From Hirudinaria manillensis (taxonomy: Eukaryota > Annelida > Clitellata > Hirudinida > Hirudinidae), in NCBI GenBank assembly GCA_034509925.1, contig CM067537.1:2959001-3023000 (forward strand): a stretch of 64,000 nucleotides of DNA. Reading direction: 5' to 3'. How positions within the stretch are numbered: the stretch's first letter is position 1; each line of letters begins with the position of its first letter. Of this stretch, positions 10,023 to 22,500 are shown piece after piece. The position numbers and the translations under genes are program-made. The notes beneath the pieces are model-generated. The model had not been told where the DNA came from. It was given only the letters and a program-made list of their open reading frames with translations, and made no database searches.

Positions 10023-12990
10023 CTGAAATGGGAACCGAACGTTGAAACTCCATGACTTTGCATAATAATAGAAACAATAATAATAATAATAACTATCATA
10101 ACAACAATAACAATAATGCTACATTTTAAGTTCAAAACTATTAAGTCAAATTTATTCGTTGAAACATAAATTAATTAATTAATCAATCAACTTAAAAACT
10201 TAGGAAGTAGGGTAACGACCTGGTGGAAATCCCTGAGCAGAACCGTCTGCTCCGCAATACATCGGTGGCATGTACGGCTGACCGTACAACGGATTGAAGG
10301 GTGGAATGGAACCGTAGCAAGGTACCCCGTAGGGCGCAGCGGGCATGGCACCCCAAGGCATCGGATTGGGCATCATGTAGTTTCCACTCCACATGGGAGG
10401 GCAGGCTTGCCATCCAGGTGTGGCAGTGGAGATGGCAGGTGTCTCTGCAGGCTGTAAGATAAATAGAAGATGATTATAAGTTATTATTAAAATATTTCTT
10501 AGACTTCAGCTTCAAAATCTCTTGCATTGACATTTGAATTGTATAATTAATATTAATTATAATAAGCTTGAAGGAAATTAAATAATTAATATAATTGGAT
10601 CTTACCTTGGCAGGTATAGTGGAAGATGGTGGAACTTCTTGACCTAGTTCAGCCATTAAGGACATGTACTGAAATGATTAAAGTTAATTAATAATTGGTA
10701 TTTTATATTTAAAATATCATGGTCTTAAGTCCTGGTTAGATATATGATTGCACAAATTTGTGTCTTTTTTTTTGTAACTTACCTCGCTATCCAAGCTTGC
10801 TTTATCGGATGGTACTTGTTCAACTTCAGTTGATGTTCCAGACGCATCACCTGCACCATCAGCCTCACCAGATCTAAGATAAATAAATTAATTAATTAAA
10901 GAAATAATTAACTAACAATGCCATGTTTTAGTTAAATCTAATCGATATCATAATCCATTGCAATGCTATATATATAACAAATGAATGAAAACAAAACAAA
11001 TCCACAAACTTCTTCTGCTTGCAATCGCTGGCGATGTGTCCAGCTCCTCCGCAAATGGTGCAGATTATCTGATTGGTCACTATGGTCTGAGCTTCTGCCA
11101 ACTGCTTCAGTTTGCTGAAAAGTAACAAAAATGTTTAACTTCCTAAAGTCAACACATCAAACTTTGAGAACCTAGCTGGATAAAGAAGGGTGTTATTTGC
11201 AACATTAAAAACAACAAAAAATCAATGCAAGAAAGCACAGGCAGGCAATAAATCTCACATTCAATAAACAATAGCTAATAGAATCCAGCTGGCATCTCTA
11301 TAACAGAAAGCAGTTCACGATTATGGATTATAAGTCATAAATTGCATGGGGACACCGATGTAAAGTAAAGGTTGACTCACGACAAGGCATCACCATCCCT
11401 CAGGGTTCCATTGAGGAGAGCCAACTCCCTCAGCTGTTGCTTTCTCAGCTCGTTTTCCGTGTCTGGCACTTCGATGCCTTCTTTGATGATCTGACGGATC
11501 TGTAGACAAAGAGACAACAGGTTTGTTACTCTTGTTACTAATGATATTTTGATTAACGATGTTTGATATTGTGATTAATAGTCAAATTGGTTACAATTTA
11601 AGTCTTATTAAATTACAATGGCTAATGAGTGATGATCATAGGTTAAGATAATTAATAATAAATGAACATGGTGATGATATAGGCAACCAACCTTATCGCA
11701 AGCCATCTGGACACTTTCCATCTTGGTGGATGTGACGTAAGCATGGAGAGGTTCGTCTTGACCGGGAAGCATTTTTCCATCCTTAAATCCCAGCTTCCCT
11801 TCTTTGACCGAACCTTTTCCTCTGATGACAATCGTTGCTCCACTCTGCAAATTATAAGAAAAAAGTGATAGAAGATTCACAAGCAGAAAAATCATTAAAA
11901 CACTAGTAGCAAAAGCTGCAATAAGATTCAACAATATTGCTGGAAATACATTATAATGGCATCTTTGAAGTCAGATATAGTTACCTCTTGTGTCAGCTGT
12001 TTCAGTGTGTTACCCCTGGGGCCCAAAAGTAGTCCAATGAAATTGATACTTGGATGTTCTTCTTGAGGTATGAATACTTTGTCCACAAACTTTGAATTTG
12101 ATGCTCTGAAGAGAGTGTTTATTTTAAATAACACGTATTGCATTCAAATATAAACCCATTAATGAAATAATTTAATATCTTAACATGATAATAATAACAT
12201 CACGATATCTCAAGGCAAACAATAACTTACTTATAATCATTAGGTGGCTTGTAATCAGGATTATCCTTGAGTACTCTGAGAATTAAGGTATGCCTTTCAT
12301 CTTCGAGTTTCTTCCTCACTCTGCATTCTCTTGTATTCATTCTCTTGCCATCAGGCCCATAAACAGGTTCGGGAGATGGAGACCTTCTCGCAGGATCCTT
12401 GGGGATTCCGAGCTCCCCTGTACGGAGTCTTCTGGTAATCTCCTCGATTTGAAGCTGCAAGAGATATTGTTCCTCTTGTTCCTTGGTAAGACCAGGTGGT
12501 ATAGTCGTTGGCAATCCATTAAAAATAACGCTATCTGAGTCATCATTCTCCCATCGACTTTTCTTCTTCCTTTTTGGAGCTCTCTCCTCTGGTCTTACTT
12601 CGTCAACATTTTCAGCATCTGCAATAGTAACCGCAATGAGTTATGTAAAGAAATCATAAAGTTATATGTGGCATGACAAGATAAGTTTTAACTAATTTTC
12701 GATACAGGAAATTGTTGTTAATTAACTCAAAATAATGCACTATTACTCCATTTCTTTCATCATAAAGGCGATGTCAGTATGGGTATTTTAGTATCACAAA
12801 TTCCAACATTGATCACAAATCAACCATTTAAAGCCGATGATTTCAATTACGCTTGAAGAAATTTTAAGCAAATTTTTGTAATCGTCTATGGCGCTCGGCG
12901 ATGTACGTGCTTCGATCGATCTCAAGATCTAATACTTTGTAGATGTTTTACATAAGAAAATATTTTACCTTCCACCTTGGCGCGCTTCAT
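9868..12990 (-). CDS. SF1: Splicing factor 1 / branch-point-binding protein
   Basis: Exons in coding order: 12969-12990, 12231-12618, 11985-12105, 11692-11844, 11381-11499, 11010-11114, 10783-10873, 10606-10668, 10200-10451, giving 437 residues with a stop at 10200-10202. SF1 binds the intron branch point and recruits U2AF65 early in spliceosome assembly. Seen in order: a basic ULM with the key Trp (KKKSRWEND); the SPSP phosphorylation site (RRSPSPEPVY); a helix-hairpin region; the KH domain with the GPRG loop (LLLGPRGNTL) and RGKGSVKEGK; QUA2 (LRELALLNGTL); one zinc knuckle C-x2-C-x4-H-x4-C (CTICGGAGHIASDC); YMSLMAELG; and a Pro-rich, Met-rich tail. Only one zinc knuckle is present, as in animals. 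An internal donor at 10219 in the last exon could splice in phase to 9868-10022, a Pro-rich exon (see findings). Confidence 0.93.
10151..10156 (-). promoter_or_regulatory. Proximal SF1 poly(A) signal
   Basis: AATAAA on the minus strand, 44 bases beyond the stop codon at 10200-10202. It fits the isoform that reads through the internal donor. Confidence 0.5.
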
Positions 12991-13903
12991 ATCCGGCAAT
13001 TTGTTTAATTATTTGGTTATTTCAAGCAATGTGTATGGCTCGATACTCAGCTAAGCCGAAGAAAACAAATTCACTTTTATATTTTCTTTGGAGAACCCGT
13101 ATATATTTCTTAGTTATCTTTGTTTGGGACAATAGTAAAGAAATTTTTTATTTCCAAAGATTACGTATAGCAATAATTTAAACGTATAAATTTATTGCTT
13201 ATTTTATTGTTTATTTTATAAACAGTTTTATTAGATTTTTATAAGTTTTATAAGAGTGGAAAGCTATTGGAAATTACATCGCATACCTTATCATACAACC
13301 AAACATAAATAAAAATTATTTTATAGAATCTTTTTTCCGTCCTAAGTGTCTCGTGTCTTGTACCATCCTTTCTTGGTTGAAAATAACTTTGAGTGCTAAG
13401 TTCCTGCTAAGGGTTTTTCCATGGAAGAAGTCCGCAAAATGTGCTCATTTTTTAACAAATCCATCCGTTAGCATGCTTTTGCCTGACCCCTTCGAATATT
13501 GATGCACTTATATTTAATTTTAGTAATGTCATTTACGTTGGAGAACCAATTTGATACACCACTATTTGTACATTGTAACAATCGAGTTTAATACTTCTAC
13601 TAAGCATGATTTTGCATGTCCGACCGTATAATTTAGTATGAATATTAGGGTTTTTTGCGAAATGCAGGATATCGTCGTCGACTTCCATCAACGGGCAAAC
13701 TAGTCATGGATAGAAATTTATCCTCGACGTATAAAATGGTATAACTTGCAGTTATAAAAAAAACAAAAACTCAATTTTTGTTGCACGAATATACACTTCA
13801 TTAACAATCTTAACTCACTATCAACAATATTTTGTGCAAATAAGAAGAACAATAACTGAAAGTTTCCGCTTTTAGTTTCTCAGACGGCGGCGGAGATATC
13901 CAC
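12991..13903. other. Intergenic: SF1 upstream / receptor 3' region
   Basis: It holds the 5' flank of SF1 (short 5' UTR on the right of 12990) and the 3' UTR of the Cys-loop receptor, which is encoded on the same strand further right. No ORF, RNA gene or repeat stands out. Confidence 0.5.
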
Positions 13904-16348
13904 TCAGAATAAAATGCATGGATTCTGTTTCTTTCCCCATGCCAAAAAGTACGACCAATATATCACATTAAATGCGATGAAAAGCGAAGGAAATAAAAAT
14001 TTAGCTATTTTTCTGATTTTGACGGGATTAAGAAAGCCACCTCTTCTCATTGTCCTTGCAAGCACTTCCTCTTCTGTGGCACCCTGAAAACGCAATTGAG
14101 TCACAAAATCAGAAGTTCTGTTAACACAAAAAAGCATGAGTCTCGTTAACCTTTTTAATGTATCTAAAGAGAGTATGAGCAATGAGGATTTTGGTAAAAG
14201 AGCCAAAAATCAGTACGAGGCAGCTCGACATCCAGATATCAAGAGCGCAGTTAATTGCTCCGAGGTTTTTGATACTGGCAGCATTCTGGCCGATTATAGT
14301 CATGACCGTTAGTACGCTGAGTGAAGTACGTGCTGGAACATACGTAGGGTCAACCCAGAAGGGCCCCCAAGAAAGCACAACAAACAGAGAACTGGGCAGG
14401 TAATTACTCTTCAGATAAACGCTTAATCGGCGTTTTAAGTGAAAATATACTCTTAGGCAGGAAAAATTTCCTGTAACATCAAACGATCAAATGCTTCATG
14501 GTCAAATTGCAAATATTAACTAGTAAAATTATATTTAAAGTAGATTTTAAAAAATAAATAAATATTTTGCATCGAGGGAGTATCATTTGAGAAAGTATTT
14601 AAATACTTCTCATTGACACGTAATAATCATAAATTTAAATATGTACATATGTTTATTTATCATGTATTCATTATATATTAAATTTATTTTAACTTTTTAT
14701 CATTGTTGACTTTGTAATGAATTCTGTAAGAAATTATATGCGCAATCTGGCTTTCAGTTGTTTCCCTATATGATTTTTTTTTGTTATCTTTATAATTATT
14801 ATTATTGCTTGCTTTAATGTTATAAATTCTGTTATTATACAGTAACATCAAAATAGATTTATTATAACGTGATAACAATAATAAATCAGTTTTTAATCGC
14901 CTCACAAGCATTCATACGAAGGGCAGTCTTACTAACCTGCATGGTTAAGTTGCAAGACGCAAGCTGAGTGAGATACATTAGTTATTTCATATTCTGCTAA
15001 TACTACTCGATCGAGAAAATTAACAGGTGTTGACTTTTGGTCCCAAAGTAAATTGACATGTTCAATCGGATATCCGTCTTGAATAATCATGAATTACATC
15101 ACTTAATCTTTCTATTAGTGCAGTTTTAGCCTGCTAAGGAATACTAACAACTTTCGAACTCAATAAAGCAGGTCTGATTGTCCATTGGGTACATAAAGAG
15201 ATCCATTTTGCAAGAGAGAGTCAAGCTCAGTCGTTGACTGTAAGAAAGAGTTCCATCGGGAAAAACAAATAGTTGCCTATTAGGAACAGTTAGCTGTTGT
15301 AAAGCACCAGATTTTAAATTCATTATGCCTATATCCGGGGTCCATATTCGATCCACTTGGTTGTAGTTCAAAGGAATGCTGAGAATAACACCTTTCTTTT
15401 TTTAGATATTTAGTACTATAAGTATAAGATAGGAAGTGATCTGTTTATTATTATGTTAAATCATAGTTTATCATTTTAATTTTACTTTTAGGCAGGAAAA
15501 ATTTTTTTTTAATCGTTTAGTTATAGCTGTAATTAGTTACAAATTATGCGCTAAATCTCGCTAAAGAAGCATGTCATCGAGGACATAATTTAAATTTATT
15601 TATTTATTATTTATTTCCCTCGATTATTACATTATTTTAATTACCATTGCCATTACTACTATTTCCATTTTCCCATTATCCTATTATAAAATATGAATTT
15701 ATATTATCCTATGTTGGAAGTACTACGTCACAATAATTTAAGTTATAATCTGTTAAGTTAACCTTCCACTGTAACCACTAAAAGCCAATCGATCATCTTT
15801 CCAAGTTTGTTTAACGACACAAATGACTGTAAATTCCTGGAGAATTAAAACATTGACGATAATTCTTTGTTTGAATTAAGTCTTATATCACGAATTTATA
15901 AAAACACCACTGTCATTTATATAAATTCACTTATTTTATCAACCAAAATGATAACATGAGAGCAATCTCTTAAATAAACAAATGAAATTTATTGAACTCG
16001 CGATCACTTGACAAAAATTGCATCATGGCTTTTATTGAGAGGTTAGAATGTTTACATTGGGTAAAATTAAAGAATTTAATCTTTAAAATTAAAAAAAATC
16101 AGTCTTACTTCTGCAGTGTCTTTAACTGAGGTGATGTCGTAAATACTGAGGCTAACGTGTATATTTACTGGGCGTTCTGAAAACATTTTTGTATATATAA
16201 TGTTAAATAATATTGGATAATATTACAATCATATATATAATGTTCAATAATATTATAATAATAAAAATAATAATATGTCATTTATATAGCGCCGTGCTTT
16301 ATTATATACAATGTTCAATAATACTGGATAATATTATAATCTTATAAT

Positions 16349-16384
<36 letters not shown>

Positions 16385-17713
16385 GTTCAATAATATTAGA
16401 AATCTATTCGATAATTCTGAGAATAAAATAATTAATATATAATGTTTTACTAGAATATTATCTTTTTCCACAAGTCTTCAGAACCCACCTTGATCCAATA
16501 AAGGTCTAATTCGTTTTTTCGGCGCGGTTTTGCTCAAGACGGTGAAGGTAATGTCTGTTAATGGTCTGCAGATAAAGTTCTTTGAGATAGTAGAAGTAGA
16601 TAAAGTGGTGATAAAATAAAAATAAATATTAATATAAAAACAAATTTAAAAAAAAAATTGTTATAATCAAATTTGAAAAAAGGTGACCGTCGAACCTCTG
16701 TTGCTTAACTCTTTACTGTGATAGACTTTATGACAATACATTATCTCATAAAATTGTATTGTTTAGTAATCAGTTAATAAACAGACCGACAATTTATCCA
16801 TGAAAACAATACAAGCCCTATTATCAACTTTTTGAAGCCAACAATCCGAAAGAGACAAAAGTTTAAACTGATGTGATAAGAAAATACTATTTGAGAGTTT
16901 CACTTAAAAAAATTACACAAATAATATTTAAAGGCAGTATTAGAAACTGCGTAAACGTAACTTATTTCTTGCCTACTCAAGATACTCATCTTGAGTATTT
17001 AGACTACACTCACAAGACACAATTATTATTTATCATGTATTTCAAGTATTATTTTCATTATATTGTTAATAATGATAAGTCATTTATATAGCGCCGAACG
17101 CGTAAGCTACAGAGGCGCTGTACCGGTCAGATTCATGCGAGCAAGTGCAACAATTTCAAGAATCAAGACGCCTAAAAAAGAGAGTCTTGAGTCTCTTCTT
17201 AAAGTTATTGTTAATAATGGGCCCTTCAATTGTGTCCAATAAATAAATAAATAAAATAAATAAATAATTATATATTTAAAGTTAAGAAAATGACCGAGAC
17301 ATTTGAAGTTGACTCAATTTCTCTTCGAAAATTCGTCTCGCTTCACCAAAAAAGATGAAGTCTTGTTTAAAGGTTTGTTTAAATTTGGTAACAAATGGAT
17401 TTATTTCTTAACGAATAGTTAATGTTCTTAAGTTAAAACCTTAAAATATTTATTAAGTGAGTTACCAATGGGCATTTCACGTGTTTATTATACAAAATGC
17501 ATGTTGTATGTGATCATTAAAAATATATTAGTAATATTTCACACTAACAATACTATCTGCATTTATTTATTAAGTGTTTTTTTTTAATTATTTCAGGCGA
17601 AATTAGAAAAGGAAAATGAGATTAAGTACATAAAAAATGCCATTTTTTCCTTACATTTGTGCGAAAACAATGCCGTTCGCCATGCATAGTAAAAGGTTGA
17701 AAATAATGTTCAT
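13904..17713 (-). CDS. Anion-type Cys-loop ligand-gated channel subunit
   Basis: Eight exons in coding order: 17655-17713, 16489-16565, 16109-16176, 15763-15836, 15152-15378, 14937-15077, 14151-14449, 13904-14083; all junctions keep phase, giving 374 residues. Exon 1 encodes a signal peptide (MNIIFNLLLCMANGIVFAQ). The extracellular domain has VKQTWKDDRLAF, the WTPDIGI loop and the Cys-loop C-KMDLFMYPMDNQT-C with 13 residues between the cysteines. TM1 follows SNYLPSSLFVVLSW. TM2 begins VPARTSLSVLTV: the Pro-Ala-Arg at the inner mouth marks chloride-selective GABA/glycine/GluCl-type channels. TM3 is CALDIWMSSCLVLIF and TM4 is FLFPSLFIAFNVIYW. The intracellular TM3-TM4 loop is only about 40 residues. 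The ligand cannot be told from the sequence; the second disulfide of glycine and GluCl receptors seems absent. Confidence 0.88.
16255..16382 (+). repeat. AAT-linked repeat (locus B) and TA run
   Basis: After an AAT-rich run comes GTCATTTATATAGCGCCG (16276-16293), the same core as at 17080-17096. A TA dinucleotide run follows at 16350-16382. Both are in the upstream intron of the Cys-loop receptor. Confidence 0.55.
17068..17120 (+). repeat. AAT-linked hairpin repeat, locus C
   Basis: This is the most complete copy: GTCATTTATATAGCGCC, then GGCGCT at 17114-17119. AGCGCC (17090-17095) and GGCGCT are perfect inverted arms about 18 bases apart. Confidence 0.6.
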
Positions 17714-19505
17714 TTCAAATCTTTCATTAACGTAAACATGTAAACAACGTAGAATGACGAATAAAGAAACACAAACAACGCTTCGTCTATTCTCGCATGA
17801 GTCGCAGAAATGATTGTTTTCAGTGTTTTGTTTTGCTAATCTAATTAATCCAATTAATATAATCAATTATATTAATTCTTATATGATTAATAATAATCAT
17901 ATTATGATTAATCTGTTAATCCGATTGCATGTCAACGATTAACGGCTAATTAAAGTTAATTAAATCTATAAAAATGATTTTAAATTACATTTCACTTCTC
18001 GTTTCAGAGATTCAGAGGGCGGTGGCAGATGATGACAAAGGAAGTAACCATGGTAACCGAGAGGATGAAAATGGGCGATGCATTGTTAACGATGGGCAAT
18101 TGATGCGGGATTAGCGCAGGAAATACAAACTGTTTTCCTTTAACAGACGACTGAACTCAATTCAACTATTGTTTACTGAAATCCTTTTAATAATTTCCGT
18201 AATCACATGTTCTATGCCAGGGAACGGCACTCTTTTGATATTATATATATCAAATATATTATAAATATATATAAGTATATATATACATAATATAAATAAT
18301 TGCCTGGTTTTTAATCATTAAATATATATATATATAATATAAATTTATATTAAATGTAAATATGTATATATATAATGTGACATGTCGAGGATGTATTCCT
18401 ATTTCTTTTGGCGTCGCCATATTGACAAAATTTAGTTCTTTCCATTTCACGGGTCACTAGGGCTTCCCCCAACCATGTAGCTTTAACTGCAGTGGTCCAA
18501 AGCCCCGATGATGGCGACGGGGCATCAAACTGCCAAAAGGGGAGGGTGTTCGAACCCACGACCTACGAATTGCTTTTGGGTCAAACCCTAGGAGTCCGAC
18601 ACGCTGTCCATTGCGCCACGGAAACGACCCGACCCGCGCCCGGTTAAGTGCCTGGTTGTTAATCGTTTTGTGTGCATGGCACGGCTTAAAGTTTCTCGTT
18701 AGTGATTTTGATTATCATCTATTGTCGTCATTGACTTAAAAGGTCTTACATATAAAAGGTCTTACGTATTACATAAAGGTCTTACTTTAGATTATAAAGT
18801 CTTTTACTATTAACTCTGCCATCTATCGTACAACTTAAAATTTTACTCGACCTGTGGGCCTAACTCCCTGGACCACCTTTTTTTATACCACCTCATCTCT
18901 TTATAGCGGATATGGTGTTTGCATCTCAGCCCTTTATAATTATCAAGTTTTTCCAATGGCCGGTTGTTTTCTTAAGTACAACCCTAGATTGTATTAGCAA
19001 ATCACCATTTTACTATATTCGGCTATACTTATTATAATACAAAGAATCCACAATTTTTGCGATTAGTTATTGATTGGTCAATTGTCGAACGCAGTGTTCC
19101 ATCAGCAATTATCATGTTTACTTGTTTTAATGAGATAATTAATGAATTGCTTAATGAGATGAGATAACTGTTGGAAATTAATAGTTTGGACAAATGGTCA
19201 GGCAGAGTTGATCGGAGGAAGATGCAGATGATAGTCTTTTGCGACATTTCTGGTGGCATTAAAGTTGAATTTTATGGATTAAAATAAGTAACTAATAAAA
19301 TAAAAAGTAATAAAAGATAAAAATTAGAATTGGATTTTTTTTAATCTTCCGATGTTTATTTTGACCATGTGTTTTTATGGTATTACCGAGGTTTGCGCGG
19401 GATTGTCCTAAATCATTTTGATTGGTTTTGGATATTAGCAATTAGCAGCTTGGTAGCAACTAAAACTAATAGCTGTTTGAATACATTTTTATTTCGAATT
19501 TCAAT
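17714..19505. other. Divergent intergenic region with SINE
   Basis: This lies between the starts of the Cys-loop receptor (left, minus) and FANCD2 (right, plus). It contains the SINE at 18320-18648. A short open plus-strand segment after an acceptor at 18005-18007 (about 34 residues ending in TAG at 18112) might be an orphan exon, but nothing supports it. 19032-19259 has a 75-residue minus ORF that I do not recognise. Confidence 0.4.
18320..18648 (-). mobile_element. tRNA-derived SINE with target-site duplication
   Basis: On the minus strand the head reads like an Arg tRNA with CCT in the anticodon position: GTTTCCGTGGCGCAATGGAC, with a perfect A box (18608-18618) and a near-perfect B box GGTTCGAACAC (18546-18556). 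About 20 extra bases sit between the anticodon arm and T arm, so it is not a working tRNA. The tail on the left is TA-rich (18320-18375). The direct repeats TGCCTGGTTTTTAATCATT (18301-18319) and TGCCTGGTTGTTAATCGTT (18649-18667), 17 of 19 identical, flank it. They look like an aged target-site duplication. The internal polymerase III boxes could drive its transcription. Confidence 0.8.
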
Positions 19506-22500
19506 ATGACATTTGATTTGAGGAAGCATAAGCCAAGTGGAAGCGGTAGAGGTTGTTACTTTTGTTTTAAGTATATAATATCATTCGATGAAGATTTGAT
19601 TAAACAAACTTTAATAATAGAAATGTAAGAGTAGCTTCTAAAGAAATTAATTTTTTTGCATATTGAATTCAGCAAACAAAGGCTTAGCAAAACCACAAAA
19701 TATCCTTGAAGATGGATCAGAGTTTGGAAATTGCCTTATTAAAGCTGGTGCTTCACTTGAGCGAAGTACCGATGAAATATTGTTAGGTAAAATCTGAATT
19801 ATTAGTCTGAAATCAAATCATGATCTAGAACTGTTGAACTGATCTGAGATACTTATTTTGTTTAAGATTATTATGGTTAATCTTAATTATTTAAAAACAG
19901 TACGGTTTGTAAAATTTAGAGTGCAGGATAAAAATGTTACATGTATCAGTAAATGACATTTAGTTTTCCATTTAATTTCATAAGTTTTGTGCCTGATTGT
20001 GGTAAAAGAGATATTAATTAAGTAATTAACATTTAATTATTACTTAACAGACAAGGACCCATCATCCTTCAAGCAACAGTTGTCCAAGTCACTGAAGCTG
20101 CATTTGGATTACCCTGCTGTGAGTTGAATTTCAGCTGGATGATTATCATAAACAAATAATAATAATAATAATAATTATAGCAATAATAATAATAATTATA
20201 ATCCTCATCATATTGATAGAAGTTTTGTTTGGCTGTTTTTATGTGATACAATATATGAAAGTGAAAATATGTATATAATACATAATGATTTATTATTGTT
20301 TCACTGAGATTTCTCTACTATTTGTTCCTAACATTTGCACGACTTTACAATGTAAAGTTCACGATAAATTGCAGTCTTGTGCATTTTATTAAGTTTGAAT
20401 TTTTAAATTTTAAGATTATTGATGAGGCTGTTCAGTCAATTTCAAAGCATCTCAAGGATGAAAACATGTGAGCATTAGTGTAATGTTACCTCAATTAACG
20501 ACCAATGATTTGTGGAATATTAACAAGCTAATGATATTAATAATATTATTAATTAATTAATTAATTAATTAAAATATTAATTATGTTAATTAATTAATTC
20601 TTGCTTTTGGTCAGCTTGAAAACTTTCCTGAAGCCTGTTTTATTGAAGGTTGAAGATGAAACAAGCACATTGTAAGTTCTTTTGTGTGATTTATGAATAA
20701 TAAACTCATAAAATGTTTGGAAATAATATTAAAATTAAACTCACAAAATTAATAACTAGCTGAAATGTGAAGTAAATATTATGACACTTATCAGAATTAA
20801 CTTTGATCAGATTTTTGTTTATAATAAAACAACATGAAATATTAATTTATCGATCACGTGTTATGTAATTTATTCATATTCGTGCATGTAGAACTGGATA
20901 TGCAAATTAATTATAATTTTTGATGGGATGTTTTGCAAACCAACATTTTAAATCTTTAATTTCATACATTAAATGCAGAAGACTCTGACTCACAATTATT
21001 TATTATTATTATTATTATTATTATCATCATAATTATTATTATTATTATTATCATAATTATTATTATTATTATTATTATCATTGTTATTATGATTCATGTA
21101 TAGTTTATTTATAATGAAGTGGTGGTATTGGTCTCAACGATAGCTTCTTGAAGATAATGCTGAATATTGAGGTTATTCAGGTTGGGGAAAAGGTTTCTTT
21201 AAAAAGATCATGTAATGATTATTCATATGTACATATTATGATATTCAAATTAACTTGAATATTCATTGGTTAGCTTTTGTAGTAATACAATATTTATTAA
21301 CTTTTACTCATTACATGATTAGCATTTTAATGATTGGTTTGTGGCTTTGAATTGATGCATTTTGTGTTGGACTGTTCACTAACGTTATGAAATGGATTTG
21401 TTATTTTTAATTTGTTAAACTAACCTATTAGTTTGATTATAATATTAAACGCGCCAAATTATTAACGATTAAGTTATTATTAAATATTATTCTTGGGAGA
21501 CTAACTAGCCACTGATTCGCACAGCACAAACTAATGGTTTTCCTGTTGGAGAAAGTGGTTGCACTCAGCAAAAAGTGAGTCGACCATTATTTAATAATAT
21601 TAGGTAACCAATTATTAACCAATCTGGTAATATCTTTTGAGACAATCTGTATAGGATAGCTCTTTGAATTCACTTAATCAATTCTCTGTTGCATTACCTT
21701 AGATGAATAATAAATATAATAAATTTATGATAATTTATTCAATGAGCTTTTATGAAGCCATTGTTCATGATGATGTTGTATTTTGTTCCATCAGGGAAGA
21801 TAATGAATCCTTATGCCTCTCCGTCGTGAAGCAGTTTTGTTGGCTCGACATAATTTCAAAGCCGGAGGTGACCCGACCCGAATATTAAAAACATTAGCAT
21901 GCTGACTGACTACAATTATTACTATTATTATCGAACTCATCAGGCAATCTAGTTATGACTTAATTAACATATTTTAGTTAAAATTCAAATTTTTAATTAT
22001 TTATTTGGTAAAAGTTGAGAATCATTCGTTGTCAATATGGACACCCCTTCATTGACGTTGAATTATAATTACATGTCAATTAAGTTGTTGCTCGGGCTCA
22101 TTAACATAATTTATTTGACTAATCGTTATAATAACTATTAATAAATGAATCAACAGTATGTCATCAAAGGACGTCATGGTGGCATAGTTGCTCCGATTCA
22201 TTAACATAATTTATTTGACTAATCATTATCATAGTTATTAAATGAATCGACATCATGAGGGCATAGTTGCTCAGGCTCATTAACATAATTTATTTGACTA
22301 ATCGTTATCATAATTATTTATATTTATATGTCTTCAAAGGACATCGTGGTGGCATTGTTTGAAACCATCAAGGTCTGTCCACAGAAGATTCAACAGGGCC
22401 TTGTTTTGTGCCTCCCTGAGATCATAGAGGATGGACAGCACTCGCAAGTTGCAAGATCACTCCTGTGAGCAGAGATTAATGAGTTCTCATTAATTATATC

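Noticed and set aside
18541..18625. tRNA-Arg gene
   Set aside because: Extra bases between the anticodon and T arms, a mismatched acceptor stem and a target-site duplication show a SINE head, not a working tRNA.
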